NCBI RefSeq assembly: GCF_000739995.1
Contig: NZ_BBJX01000005.1
Coordinates: 1-64,000, forward strand
Reading direction: 5' to 3'
Source: Comamonas granuli NBRC 101663
GTDB taxonomy: Bacteria > Pseudomonadota > Gammaproteobacteria > Burkholderiales > Burkholderiaceae_C
DNA length: 64,000 nucleotides
Shown: piece by piece, positions 24,123-33,179 of the stretch
Position numbering within the stretch: position 1 is the first letter of the stretch
Layout of the letters: each line of letters starts with the position of its first letter
Position numbers and translations under genes: made by a program
The notes under the pieces: model-generated
The model's database searches: none
The model's input: only the letters and a program-made list of their open reading frames with translations
What the model was told of the DNA's origin: nothing

Positions 24123-25113
24123 CGGCGCCCCCCTGCACGGCGGCCCCGATGCGCTGGGCGCGGCGGCGCATGACTTTTCCACCAACGCCAATGCCTGCGG
24201 ACCCTGCCCGCAAGCCCTGCAGGCGCTGCGCGCGGCCGACCGCAGCCGCTACCCCGACCCGGCCTATACCGCGCTGCGCGCCCAGCTTGCCGCCTTCCAC
24301 GGCGTGGCGCCCGGGCGCATCGTGCTGGCCGCCAGCGCCAGCGAGTTCATCCACCGCATCAGCGCCCACGCCGCGCGCAGCGGCCTGCGCCAGGCCGTGC
24401 TGCCCGCCCACGGCTATGGCGACTACGCACGCGCCGCCCAGGCCTGGGGCCTGGAGCAGGGGGGCGCCACCCAGGCGCCCGCGCTGCACTGGGCCTGCGA
24501 GCCCGCCAGCCCGCTGGGCGGCCCGGACGCCGCGCTCGCCGCCTGGGCGCAGCACGGCGCCGCGCCGCCGCCGGGCCTGTACGTGCTCGACTGCGCCTAC
24601 GCCCCGCTGCGCCTGGCGGGCCGCGCGCGCCTCGTGCCCGGCCATGCCTGGCAGCTCTGGACGCCCAACAAGGCCCTGGGCCTGACGGGCGTGCGCGCGG
24701 CCTACGCCATCGCGCCCGAGGGCGCCGCGGCGCAGGCGGCGGCGCTGCAGGCGCTGGCCCCGTCCTGGCCCGTGGGGGCGGACGGCGTGGCCCTGCTCGC
24801 GGCCTGGGTGCAGGCCGATGCGCAGGCCTGGCTGGCGCAGTCCCTGGCCGTGCTGCGCGCCTGGAAGGCGCAGCAGGAGGCGCTGTGCGCGGCCCTGGGC
24901 TGGCAGGTGCTGCCCGGCAGCCTGGCCAATTACTTCACCGCCCGCCTGCCGCGGGCGGATGCGGCGGCGCTGGCCGCGCTGCTGCAGCGCCTGCGCGCGC
25001 AGGGCATCAAGCTGCGCGACTGCGCCTCGTTCGGCCTGCCGGGCTGCGTGCGCCTGGGGGTGCTGGCGCCGGCGGCGCAGCAGGCGCTGCAGGCGGCGCT
25101 GGCCGGCCGGTGA
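24100..25113 (+). CDS. cobC: Threonine-phosphate decarboxylase-like PLP enzyme (CobC/CobD of salvage pathway)
   Basis: This fold-type I aminotransferase-like protein makes (R)-1-amino-2-propanol phosphate from L-threonine phosphate, the arm used by the preceding enzyme. The 337 residues show DFSTNANACGPCPQAL near residue 25 (equivalent to the DFSxNxNPxGPP motif), SRYPDPAYTALR, the PLP-binding Lys near 190 in WTPNKALGLTGVRAAY, and a C-terminal GVRLG-type strand (CVRLGVLAP). Its ATG lies 23 bases inside the end of cobD. It is the last gene of the corrinoid operon; the next gene is convergent. Confidence 0.88.
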   Translation: MPWPHPSDGAPLHGGPDALGAAAHDFSTNANACGPCPQALQALRAADRSRYPDPAYTALRAQLAAFHGVAPGRIVLAASASEFIHRISAHAARSGLRQAVLPAHGYGDYARAAQAWGLEQGGATQAPALHWACEPASPLGGPDAALAAWAQHGAAPPPGLYVLDCAYAPLRLAGRARLVPGHAWQLWTPNKALGLTGVRAAYAIAPEGAAAQAAALQALAPSWPVGADGVALLAAWVQADAQAWLAQSLAVLRAWKAQQEALCAALGWQVLPGSLANYFTARLPRADAAALAALLQRLRAQGIKLRDCASFGLPGCVRLGVLAPAAQQALQAALAGR

Positions 25114-25133
25114 CCGGGGGCAGGGCGGGGCAG

Positions 25134-25922
25134 TCAGCCCGCGCCCAGGGGGGCGCCGGGCAGGGGGTGCGCGTGCAGGCAGGCGCTGCAGCGCATGGCG
25201 GTGAGCGCGCCGCCGCCGATGTGCACGGGCACGGGCGCCAGCAGGTAGCGCCCCGGCGCCAGCCCAGCGCAGGCGGCCAGGGTGAGCAGCACCTCGCCGG
25301 GGCCGGCGATGTCTTCGCCCAGCTTGCAGGCCAGGTTCATCTCGTGGCCGTACAAGTCCTTGCCCGCGATGACCAGCGTGGGGCCGTAGCCTATGCCCAC
25401 GCTGGCCTGGAGCTGCGCCTCGGGCGGCTGCACGGCGTTCATGGCGTCCAGGGCGCGCAGCACGTCCAGGGCGCCGTCCAGGGCCTGCTGCGGGTGGGTG
25501 AACACGGCGAACAGGTTGTCCGCCTCCTGCTTGACGACTTCGCCGCCATTGGCGGCGATGGCCGGGCGCGCGGCCTGCTCCATGCGGTGCACCAGCGCCA
25601 GGAAATGGATGATGCCGTGGTGCGCCGTGATGCGCGAGAAGCCGCACAGGTCCAGCACCAGCATGGCCACGGGGCGCACGAAGGCCTGCTCTATGGCCGC
25701 GTCCACCTGCGCGCGCAGCTCGGGCTGCTGGTTGCGCAGGGCGAGCAGTGCGTCGAGGTGGTGGCGGTCATGCGCCCGGGCCGGGCCCAGGCGGGTGGGC
25801 AGGCCGTGCGGTGCGGGCGGGGGCTGCGGGGCTATGGCGCTGAAAGGGCGCGGGCCGCCGCGGGGCGCGTCAGCGGGCGGCGGGCCCGGCGGTGGTGTCG
25901 GCGGCCAGGGGCTGCAGCGCAT
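25134..25922 (-). CDS. Adenylate/guanylate cyclase-domain protein
   Basis: The protein (262 residues if it starts at 25922) carries a class III nucleotidyl cyclase domain at about residues 85-215: MLVLDLCGFSRITAHHGIIHF with the metal-binding Asp, GGEVVKQEADNLFAVF, SVGIGYGPTLVI and LYGHEMNLACKLGEDIAGPG. The second metal Asp is present as EADNLFAVF. A Pro-rich N-terminus precedes it and the end is GG/Cys-rich. The start is uncertain: the ATG at 25922 overlaps the upstream NlpC gene by 53 bases and I see no better one before residue 87. Whether it makes cyclic nucleotide is unknown. Confidence 0.75.
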   Translation of the reverse strand: MRCSPWPPTPPPGPPPADAPRGGPRPFSAIAPQPPPAPHGLPTRLGPARAHDRHHLDALLALRNQQPELRAQVDAAIEQAFVRPVAMLVLDLCGFSRITAHHGIIHFLALVHRMEQAARPAIAANGGEVVKQEADNLFAVFTHPQQALDGALDVLRALDAMNAVQPPEAQLQASVGIGYGPTLVIAGKDLYGHEMNLACKLGEDIAGPGEVLLTLAACAGLAPGRYLLAPVPVHIGGGALTAMRCSACLHAHPLPGAPLGAG

Positions 25923-26499
25923 ACTGTGCGGCCTGCGCGCCCTCGGCGGGGCTGGCGCCGGCCACGCGGCGCGCGCCGTTGAAGCGGCGCTGCCAGTAGC
26001 TCTCCTGCATGTCCTCCACGCGCACCTTGGCGCCGGTACGCGGCGCGTGGATGAACTTGCCGTCCCCCACGTAGATGCCCACGTGGCTGAAAGCGCGGCG
26101 CATGGTGTTGAAGAACACCAGATCGCCGGGCTGCAGGTCCTTCTTGTCGATTTTTTCGGTACTGGCGGCCTGCTCGGACGCCTGGCGCGGCAGCAGAAGG
26201 CCGCGCGTCTGTTCGTAGATGCTGCGCACGAAGCCGCTGCAGTCGAATCCCGTTTCGGCGCTGGTGCCGCCGCGGCGGTAGGGCACGCCCAGCAGGCCCA
26301 TGGCCGTGGTCACCAGGTCGGAGGTGCGGTCGGCCACGTCGTGCGCCTGGCCGGCCACGTTGTGGCCCAGCTCAGCCAGTTGGCTGCGCAGGTTGACGGT
26401 CCATTGGAAGGGCTCCTGCGCTTCGGCAGGGGTGGAGCCCGGGGCGGCATGCACGGCGCTGCTGCACGCAAGCACCAGGAGGAAAATCCAGCGTCGCAT
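25870..26499 (-). CDS. NlpC/P60 cell-wall endopeptidase (C40 family)
   Basis: This secreted peptidoglycan hydrolase has 209 residues. An N-terminal signal peptide (about 1-19, ending VHAA) is followed by an NlpC/P60 domain with the catalytic Cys C87 in FDCSGFVRSIYEQ, His H139 in FSHVGIYVGDG and third residue H151 in FIHAPRTG. DLQPGDLVFF is also typical. Members cleave D-Glu-DAP type bonds in stem peptides. Immediately upstream lies repeat R6. Confidence 0.92.
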   Translation of the reverse strand: MRRWIFLLVLACSSAVHAAPGSTPAEAQEPFQWTVNLRSQLAELGHNVAGQAHDVADRTSDLVTTAMGLLGVPYRRGGTSAETGFDCSGFVRSIYEQTRGLLLPRQASEQAASTEKIDKKDLQPGDLVFFNTMRRAFSHVGIYVGDGKFIHAPRTGAKVRVEDMQESYWQRRFNGARRVAGASPAEGAQAAQYALQPLAADTTAGPAAR

Positions 26500-26558
26500 A
26501 GGGGCGCAAGCGTACCACGACTCGGCCGGTGCCCCGCCCGCGCGCCTGGTTTTGGGGT

Positions 26559-26614
26559 AAAAAATGGGCTCCAGCCCAATGGAGACAAGCGCCAGCAGCT
26601 ATGCTTTCAGGAGT
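26559..26614 (-). repeat. Dispersed repeat copy R6 (well preserved)
   Basis: Reverse-orientation copy in the divergent gap between the NlpC gene and the phosphorylase gene: AAAAAATGGGCTCCAGC, then ACAAGCGCCAGCAGCTATGC and TTTCAGGAG. One of the clearest members, with an AGGAG at its end. Confidence 0.75.
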
Positions 26615-26679
26615 GCAGGGGCGGTGCCTAGGCGTTTGCGCGCAGCGGGGCGCGCCGGGTTCCGGTGTAGGCTGTGGGC

Positions 26680-28275
26680 ATGACTGCCCCGACTGCTTCC
26701 CTTCCCGCAGCGGCGCCCCCCGGCGAGGGCGCCCCCGTCTCGCGCCTGGCCCTGCGCCGCGTGGCCATAGACACCTGGCGTGAAAACGTCGCCTACCTGC
26801 ACCGCGACTGCGCCGTGTACCGCGCCGAAGGCTTCCAGGCGCTGTCCAAGATCGAGGTGCGCGCCAACGGGCTGCGCATCCTGGCCACGGTGAACGTGGT
26901 GGACGACTCTGCCATCGTCGGCTGCCACGAGCTGGGCCTGTCGGAGGACGCCTTTGCCCAACTGGGCGTGGAGCCCGGCTACAAGGTGGCCGTGGCCCAG
27001 GCCGAGCCGCCCGAATCCATGGGGGCGCTGTTCCGCAAGATCGCGGGCGAGCGCCTGGGGCGCGCCGATTTCCGCGCCATCGTGCGCGACATCGCCGACC
27101 ACCGCTACTCCAAGATCGAGCTCACCGCCTTCGTCGTCGCCTGCAACCGCGACGAGCTCGACCGCGAGGAGGTGTACTTCCTCTCCGACGCCATGGTCCA
27201 GACCGGCCAGCGGCTGGACTGGCACGACCCCCAGGTGGTGGACAAGCACTGCATCGGCGGCATCCCGGGCAACCGCACCTCCATGCTGGTGGTGCCCATC
27301 GTCGCCGCGCACGGCATGCTGTGCCCCAAGACCTCCTCGCGCGCCATCACCTCGCCCGCGGGCACGGCCGACACCATGGAGGTGCTGGCCAACGTGGAAC
27401 TGCCGCTGGAGCAGTTGCAGGCCATCGTGCGCGACCACCACGGCTGCCTGGCCTGGGGCGGCACGGCCCAGCTCTCGCCCGCCGACGACGTGCTCATCTC
27501 CGTCGAGCGGCCGCTGTCCATCGACTCGGCGGGGCAGATGGTCGCCTCCATCCTGTCGAAGAAGATCGCCGCGGGCTCCACCCACCTGGTGCTCGACATC
27601 CCCATCGGCCCCACGGCCAAGGTGCGCTCCATGCCCGAGGCGCAGCGCCTGCGCCGCCTCTTTGAATATGTGGCGCAGCGCATGGGCCTGTCGCTGGACG
27701 TGGTCATCACCGACGGGCGCCAGCCCATAGGCAACGGCATCGGCCCCATGCTGGAGGCGCGCGACGTGATGCGCGTGCTGGAGAACGACCCGCGCGCCCC
27801 CAACGACCTGCGCCAGAAGGCCCTGCGCCTGGCCGGCCGCCTGATCGAGTGCAACCCCGACGTGCGCGGCGGCGATGGCTACGGCATCGCGCGCGACATC
27901 CTCGACTCCGGCCGCGCCCTGGCCCGCATGCGCGACATCATCGCCGCGCAGGGCGCCAAGGATTTCGACCACAACAACCCCAACCTGGGCGCGCTGCACT
28001 TCGAGATCTGCGCACCCGCCGCCGGCGTGGTGGCGGGCATAGACAACCAGCAGATCGCCCGCATCGCCCGCCTGGCCGGCGCGCCCAAGGTGCAGGGCGC
28101 CGGCGTGGACCTGCTGTGCAAGCTCGGCGACGCCGTGGCCCCGGGCCAGCCCATGTACCGCGTGCACGCGGGCTTCCCGGCCGACCTGGAGTTTGCCCGC
28201 CAGGCCAGCCAGCGCGCCAGCGGCTACCGCATCGGCGGCGCGGACGAGGTGCCCCACGTGTTCGTGGAGTTCTGA
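26680..28275 (+). CDS. Thymidine phosphorylase family protein, AMP-phosphorylase type
   Basis: The 531-residue protein belongs to the nucleoside phosphorylase family II. Its motifs fit the archaeal AMP phosphorylase branch rather than Deo[21 protein letters not shown] near residue 190, [35 protein letters not shown], and an extra N-terminal domain of about 80 residues. AMP phosphorylase converts AMP and phosphate to adenine and ribose 1,5-bisphosphate. The next gene, a PRPP-synthetase-like protein, starts two bases later, pointing to nucleotide/pentose-phosphate recycling. I chose the ATG at 26680. Confidence 0.87.
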   Translation: MTAPTASLPAAAPPGEGAPVSRLALRRVAIDTWRENVAYLHRDCAVYRAEGFQALSKIEVRANGLRILATVNVVDDSAIVGCHELGLSEDAFAQLGVEPGYKVAVAQAEPPESMGALFRKIAGERLGRADFRAIVRDIADHRYSKIELTAFVVACNRDELDREEVYFLSDAMVQTGQRLDWHDPQVVDKHCIGGIPGNRTSMLVVPIVAAHGMLCPKTSSRAITSPAGTADTMEVLANVELPLEQLQAIVRDHHGCLAWGGTAQLSPADDVLISVERPLSIDSAGQMVASILSKKIAAGSTHLVLDIPIGPTAKVRSMPEAQRLRRLFEYVAQRMGLSLDVVITDGRQPIGNGIGPMLEARDVMRVLENDPRAPNDLRQKALRLAGRLIECNPDVRGGDGYGIARDILDSGRALARMRDIIAAQGAKDFDHNNPNLGALHFEICAPAAGVVAGIDNQQIARIARLAGAPKVQGAGVDLLCKLGDAVAPGQPMYRVHAGFPADLEFARQASQRASGYRIGGADEVPHVFVEF

Positions 28276-28277
28276 GC

Positions 28278-29213
28278 ATGGCCGCACCCGACGCCCCCGC
28301 GGCCTGCCTGCTGTACTTTGCCGACGAACACGCCAGCGCCCAGCGCCTGGCGCAAGCCAGCGGCCTTCCCGCGCTGGAGATTGAGCGCCACCGCTTCCCC
28401 GACGGCGAACTCAAACTCACCCTACCCGTGGATGCCGCGGGCCAACTGCCCGCGCGCGCCGTGCTGCTGCGCAGCCTGGACCAGCCCAACGAAAAGCTCA
28501 TCGAACTGCTGCTGGCCGCGCGCAGCGCGCGCAGCCTGGGCGTGCGCCAGCTCACGCTGGTGGCGCCCTACCTGGCCTACATGCGCCAGGACATCGCCTT
28601 CCACCCCGGCGAGGCCGTGAGCCAGCGCATCGTCGGCCCCTTCCTGGCCAGCCTGTTCGACGCCGTGGTCACCGTGGACCCGCACCTGCACCGCGTCGCC
28701 ACGCTCGACGAGGCCGTGCCTGCCACGCGCACCGTGGCCCTGAGCGGCGCCCCCCTGCTGGCCGACTGGATCGTGCGCCAGCGCCCCGGCGCGCTGCTGG
28801 TTGGCCCCGACGGCGAATCCGCCCAATGGGTGGCCCAGGCCGCCGCGCGCCACGTCCTGGAGCACGCCGTGTGCACCAAGGAGCGACACGGCGACCGCAG
28901 CGTCACCATCCACCTGCCACCCGTGGCCGTGCAGGGCAGGGCGGTGGTGCTGCTCGACGACATGGCCAGCACCGGCCACACCCTGGCCCAGGCGGCGCGG
29001 CTGCTGCTGCAGGCGGGCGCTGCCTCGGTGGACGTGGCGGTGACGCACGCGCTGATCGACGCAGAGGCCCTGGCCGCGCTGCACGCAGCAGGGGTGGGAG
29101 AGTTCTGGAGCACGGATTGCGTGGCGCACCCTACAAACGCGGTGGCGATGGCGGTGGAGCTGGCGCGGGGGGTGGGGCAGTTGTGGGGCTTGGGGGCTGA
29201 TATTCCCGGTTGA
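28278..29213 (+). CDS. Ribose-phosphate pyrophosphokinase-like protein
   Basis: The 311-residue protein has the PRPP synthetase layout: RFPDGELKLTLP near residue 36, LRSLDQPNEKLIELLLA, APYLAYMRQDIAFHPGEAVS, VTVDPHLHR, and the PRPP-binding loop VVLLDDMASTGHTL near 230. It lacks some strict features of housekeeping Prs, so it is a divergent paralogue. Pairing with the AMP-phosphorylase-type gene (two-base gap) suggests it uses or produces ribose bisphosphates in the same route; the exact reaction is unproven. Confidence 0.82.
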   Translation: MAAPDAPAACLLYFADEHASAQRLAQASGLPALEIERHRFPDGELKLTLPVDAAGQLPARAVLLRSLDQPNEKLIELLLAARSARSLGVRQLTLVAPYLAYMRQDIAFHPGEAVSQRIVGPFLASLFDAVVTVDPHLHRVATLDEAVPATRTVALSGAPLLADWIVRQRPGALLVGPDGESAQWVAQAAARHVLEHAVCTKERHGDRSVTIHLPPVAVQGRAVVLLDDMASTGHTLAQAARLLLQAGAASVDVAVTHALIDAEALAALHAAGVGEFWSTDCVAHPTNAVAMAVELARGVGQLWGLGADIPG

Positions 29214-29581
29214 ATGTGTTTGCCCGCCTGGATATGTAGCACTGTCGGCCATGGTCCAGCAGCTGGGTTTCTGGTGGCCGGCTTCTGTGACACGACGGTT
29301 TGCAGCAGCCGACTCGTTCCAACTACTTGTCAATTTTTGGCGAGCGACCGCTTGGGCAAGCATCGGGGGCGCCACAACTGCAAATTCATCGGCCCGATTT
29401 CACCCCAACCCTTCGGGCAAGTGCCTTGCCGGGCGGTCTGCGGCGTTGCGGCGCTTGTGGATAGCCGAGCTGTACGCTGCGCCCCGCGCCTTGCATCCCA
29501 ACACAGCAAAGGACTCGTGCGACTCCAAAAAGACTTTGAACCAAGGCTTTTGGAAGATTTAGCGTGGCCCACAAGGGGCTC
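29214..29581. other. Gene-free gap at the left edge of the AT-richer cassette
   Basis: About 370 bases without a credible gene. Several overlapping short frames exist on both strands but none shows a recognisable motif or start signal. Base composition shifts here from very GC-rich to moderately GC-rich, so this is the likely left boundary of the acquired cassette. I saw no tRNA remnant, integrase or flanking direct repeat. Confidence 0.5.
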
Positions 29582-30484
29582 TCAGTCATGCAGATGCTCG
29601 GCTACAAACTGGCGAAAAATTCCCATGGCAGGCGCTTCAGTACGGTCGGCCAGGGTAACGAACGCAAAGTGTGCGCCCTCGTTCAACGCCGGAGTGATGG
29701 GCAACTCCACCAAGCTACCGGCAGCGATGGCTTCACGCGCGGGCCTGACGAGGCCGAGGAACACCGCGTCACTGCCTTGTACCGCGTATAACAAACTGTT
29801 GACATCGTTGCAACGCAAGGTCACTGCGACCTGGGGATCCGCTGCGGGTCCATAGCGGGTGATCAGAAGACGTGCCAACTCCGGATTGAGTGAAGTCGAC
29901 GCTAACGGATAGCGTTGGAGGTGTGCAAATGTAATGGGGGTGTTGAGTTTGGCAAGGGGGTGACCCACGCGACAGATGAAACCACCGCGCATTTGGCCCA
30001 AATCTTCGATCAACAGGTCATCAGCTGGCGTGACGCTGCGTAGATCCACGACCAGTGCGTCGAATCCACGTTCGCGCAAGCGCCTGGTCTGCAACTCCGG
30101 GGGGCCGGATTCGAGGCTGACCTGCACTCTTGGATGCATGCAAGCCATGTAACTCAGAAAAGGCTGCATCAGCAGTGCAGTCGGCCCCGCGCCGAGCCCA
30201 ATGCGAATGACCCCCAAGTAGCCTTCTTGCAATAGCTGTGCGCTGCGTTTTAGCTCAACGGCATCCAGCACCATGCGGCGCGCCCGGCTTGCAACGGTCT
30301 GGCCGAACGGCGTCAACTCGTTGCGCTTGCCCATTCGGTCGATCAGACGTGCTCCGAGGTCGTCTTCGAGGGTCTGGATGCTGCGACTCAGGGCGGACTG
30401 GGTGATGTGGCACCGCTCCGCGGCGCGGCTGAACGAACCGGTGTCCGCCACAGCCAGCAGGTACTCCAGATGGCGCAGGTTCAT
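29582..30484 (-). CDS. LysR-type transcription regulator
   Basis: The 300-residue protein has the N-terminal LysR winged helix-turn-helix (residues 2-60: LRHLEYLLAVADTGSFSRAA, then TQSALSRSIQTLEDDLGARL) and a C-terminal periplasmic-binding-like effector domain (about 90-300). It is divergent from the MFS permease gene. Inverted repeats in the shared gap are the likely operator. The effector is unknown but is probably a substrate or product of the adjacent transporter and hydrolases. The sequence is AT-richer than the surrounding genome. Confidence 0.93.
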   Translation of the reverse strand: MNLRHLEYLLAVADTGSFSRAAERCHITQSALSRSIQTLEDDLGARLIDRMGKRNELTPFGQTVASRARRMVLDAVELKRSAQLLQEGYLGVIRIGLGAGPTALLMQPFLSYMACMHPRVQVSLESGPPELQTRRLRERGFDALVVDLRSVTPADDLLIEDLGQMRGGFICRVGHPLAKLNTPITFAHLQRYPLASTSLNPELARLLITRYGPAADPQVAVTLRCNDVNSLLYAVQGSDAVFLGLVRPAREAIAAGSLVELPITPALNEGAHFAFVTLADRTEAPAMGIFRQFVAEHLHD

Positions 30485-30508
30485 TTCCTTAGTCGCATGA
30501 GTTTTTTG

Positions 30509-30563
30509 AATGCATTCTGAATAAATTATGCATTAGACGCATTTGATCATGATTCATATGATT
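30509..30563. promoter_or_regulatory. Probable LysR operator region
   Basis: The gap between the LysR gene and the permease gene is strongly AT-rich. It contains AATGCAT (30509-30515) and its complement ATGCATT (30528-30534), and a second imperfect dyad TCATGATTCATATGA (30547-30561). Two dyads, one nearer each gene, are the usual layout for LysR autoregulation and activation. Confidence 0.55.
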
Positions 30564-30610
30564 TCGCACGCTGTCGTCCAGGCCAGCAGCAATCATCCGG
30601 AGACAAATTC

Positions 30611-31951
30611 ATGGGCGTTCAAAATTCCAGTATGGGCGACGTCGCGTTGCCGCCCACATCCCAGGGCGTATCGAACAATTTAACTGCCGCGACGAGCAAG
30701 GTGCAGCCCCGCGTCGTGGCTGCAACAGTGGCGGGCAACGCGCTGGAGTTCTTTGATTTCACCACCTACGCGTTCTTCGCGGTGTATATCGGCCAGACCT
30801 TCTTTCCTGCTGACGAGCCGCTGGTCACGGTGATGCTGTCGGTAGCGGTCTTTGGCGTTGGCTTCATCACGCGCCCTTTGGGCGGGCTGCTGATCGGCTC
30901 TTTTGCTGATCGTGTCGGACGCAAGCCGGCCATGCTGTTGACCATTGCGCTCATCACGATCGGCACGATCGGCATGGCGCTCACACCCTCGTACGCAAGC
31001 ATCGGATTGGCGGCACCCATCATCGTCATTGCCTGTCGGCTGGTGCAGGGGCTGGCCCTGGGCGGCGAGGTCGGGCCGTCTACGACGTATCTGATCGAGA
31101 TCGCCCCCCCGGGCCGGCGTGGCCTGTATGGCAGCTGGCAGCTTGCCAGCCAGGGCATAGCGTCGCTGGCGGCTGGCGTCGTCGGCATTGTGCTCACGCT
31201 GGCGCTAAGCAAGGAGCAGATGCTGGCGTGGGGTTGGCGTATCCCTTTTTTGCTCGGTCTGGCATTGATCCCCATTGCTTTCTTTCTGCGCCGCCACATG
31301 CCTGAGAGCCTCGAGCATCCCACGCATAGCGGACCCATCAAGAGCCCGCTGGCCGATATCCGGCACCATCTGCGCCCGATCATGCTGGCGCTCATGGTGA
31401 TCCTGGGTGTGACGATCTCGACCTATGCGGCGATCTACATGACCACTTATGCCGTGACCACGCTCAAGCTCTCCGCGACGATCGCCATGTCGGCGACCAT
31501 CGTATTCGGCGTGGCGACCTGGGCGGGTGCGCTGCTGGGGGGCTGGCTGTCAGATCTGTATGGGCGCAAACCTGTGATGCTCTGGGCTCGCGTGGCATTG
31601 TTTGTTCTGGTCTATCCGGCTTATATGCTGCTCATCGACCATACCAGCGTTGCCACTCTGGCACTGGCGACTGCGCTGCTGGCATTGCTCACGGGCATTG
31701 GTGGCGCGCCAACGCTGGTGGCCATCCCGGAGCTGTTCCCTGGTCATGTACGCGCGCTCGGGCTGTCGATTGCCTATGCCTTTGGTGTGGCGCTGTTTGG
31801 CGGCACCGCGCAACTGGTGATCACCTGGCTGATCAAGGTGACCAACAACCCGGCGGCGCCAGCGCTCTACGTACTTATCACCAGCTTGATCGCCATCGTC
31901 GGCATTCTGCTCATGCGCGAAACCGGCGGTGATAAGGAACTACAGAAATGA
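30611..31951 (+). CDS. MFS permease of the metabolite:H+ symporter (MHS) family
   Basis: The 446-residue protein has about twelve membrane helices. The family signature is clear: ALEFFDFTTYAFFAVYIGQTF-type start, GFITRPLGGLLIGSFADRVGRKPAMLLT (the MFS loop 2-3 motif) and RLVQGLALGGEVGPSTTYL. MHS members carry organic acids, osmolytes and related metabolites with protons. The ATG is preceded by GGAGAC. It is followed after 37 bases by an M20 amidohydrolase and then glutaminase, so it probably imports their substrate. Confidence 0.93.
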   Translation: MGVQNSSMGDVALPPTSQGVSNNLTAATSKVQPRVVAATVAGNALEFFDFTTYAFFAVYIGQTFFPADEPLVTVMLSVAVFGVGFITRPLGGLLIGSFADRVGRKPAMLLTIALITIGTIGMALTPSYASIGLAAPIIVIACRLVQGLALGGEVGPSTTYLIEIAPPGRRGLYGSWQLASQGIASLAAGVVGIVLTLALSKEQMLAWGWRIPFLLGLALIPIAFFLRRHMPESLEHPTHSGPIKSPLADIRHHLRPIMLALMVILGVTISTYAAIYMTTYAVTTLKLSATIAMSATIVFGVATWAGALLGGWLSDLYGRKPVMLWARVALFVLVYPAYMLLIDHTSVATLALATALLALLTGIGGAPTLVAIPELFPGHVRALGLSIAYAFGVALFGGTAQLVITWLIKVTNNPAAPALYVLITSLIAIVGILLMRETGGDKELQK

Positions 31952-31988
31952 TCACCAGGCGAATTTTTCCGGACTGTGAGTTCATAGC

Positions 31989-33176
31989 ATGACTGTTCAA
32001 GACACCTTGCAGGCGGTACGCGCACACGAAGACGAGTTCATCGCTTTGCGCCGTGATATCCATCAGCACCCCGAGCTGCCATTCGAAGAGCTGCGCACCA
32101 GTGATTTGGTGGCTGCACGACTGCGGGACTGGGGTTACCACGTTGAGCGCGGCCTGGGCGGAACCGGTGTGGTCGGGCAACTCCAGCGTGGCGACGGCAA
32201 GCGCACCCTGGGTCTGCGCGCGGACATGGATGCACTGCCGATCCAGGAGGCCACGGGGCTGCAGTACGCAAGTCGCAACCAAGGCGTCATGCACGCCTGC
32301 GGCCACGACGGACATACGGCCATGCTGTTGGCGGCAGCCAAGGTGCTGGCAGAGCAGGGTGACTTCTCAGGGACACTCAACCTGATCTTCCAGCCCGCAG
32401 AGGAATACGGCACCAGCGACTGTGGCGCCGTACGCATGATCAACGACGGCCTGTTCGACAAATACCCATGTGACGCTGTCTTCAGCATGCACAACATGCC
32501 CGGCTGGCCACAGGGGCACTTGATCTTTCGCGAAGGCCCAATGATGGCCTCCTCTGACAAGGTCTACATTACGCTGGTAGGCCACGGTGGTCACGGTGCT
32601 GTGCCGCACAAGACAGCCGATCCGGTGGTGGCGGCAGCCAGCCTGGTGATGGCGTTGCAGACCGTGGTCTCGCGCAATGTCGATCCACTACAAACAGCGG
32701 TGGTGACCGTGGGGGTGTTGCAATCCGGACGCGCCAATAACGTCATCCCCGACAGCGCATATCTCGAGCTGAGCGTGCGCGCGCTCGATTCTGAGGTGCG
32801 CAGTCTGCTGCAGCAGCGCATTACCGAAATCACCCACGCTCAGGCGCAGAGCTTTGGCGTCAAGGCTGAAATCGACTACCGGCGCGGCTACGCGGCACTG
32901 GTCAACAGCAAGGACGAAACCGACTTCGCCCGCCAGATTGGCAGCGAATTGGTTGGTGCCGAGCGCGTCGTGCTGCAGGCCCCGCCGCTCACCGGCAGCG
33001 AAGACTTCGCTTTCATGCTGGAGAAGTGCCCCGGCAGCTACCTGTTGATCGGAAACGGGGCTGGCGACAAGCTGGGCGCCTGCATGGTGCACAACCCGGG
33101 TTACGACTTCAACGACGCCAACCTGGCCATTGGCGCTGCATACTGGGCGCTGCTGGCGCGGCGTTATCTGGTTTGA
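31989..33176 (+). CDS. M20-family amidohydrolase (N-acyl-amino-acid/hippurate hydrolase type)
   Basis: The 395-residue metalloenzyme belongs to peptidase family M20D. Visible landmarks: HQHPELPFEELRTS near residue 22, LRADMDALPI near 80, the zinc ligand motif HACGHDGHTAML near 103, the catalytic Glu pair in QPAEEYGTS near 138, HNMPGWPQG, and TGSEDFAFML near the C-terminus. Enzymes of this class release an acid from an N-acylated amino acid. The gene is three bases from a glutaminase gene, so the liberated amino acid may be glutamine. I see no signal peptide. Confidence 0.92.
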   Translation: MTVQDTLQAVRAHEDEFIALRRDIHQHPELPFEELRTSDLVAARLRDWGYHVERGLGGTGVVGQLQRGDGKRTLGLRADMDALPIQEATGLQYASRNQGVMHACGHDGHTAMLLAAAKVLAEQGDFSGTLNLIFQPAEEYGTSDCGAVRMINDGLFDKYPCDAVFSMHNMPGWPQGHLIFREGPMMASSDKVYITLVGHGGHGAVPHKTADPVVAAASLVMALQTVVSRNVDPLQTAVVTVGVLQSGRANNVIPDSAYLELSVRALDSEVRSLLQQRITEITHAQAQSFGVKAEIDYRRGYAALVNSKDETDFARQIGSELVGAERVVLQAPPLTGSEDFAFMLEKCPGSYLLIGNGAGDKLGACMVHNPGYDFNDANLAIGAAYWALLARRYLV

Positions 33177-33179
33177 ACG

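Noticed and set aside
29251-29562. A 103-codon frame in the gap before the LysR gene
   Set aside because: No start signal, no motif, and overlapping open frames on both strands; gap more likely non-coding.
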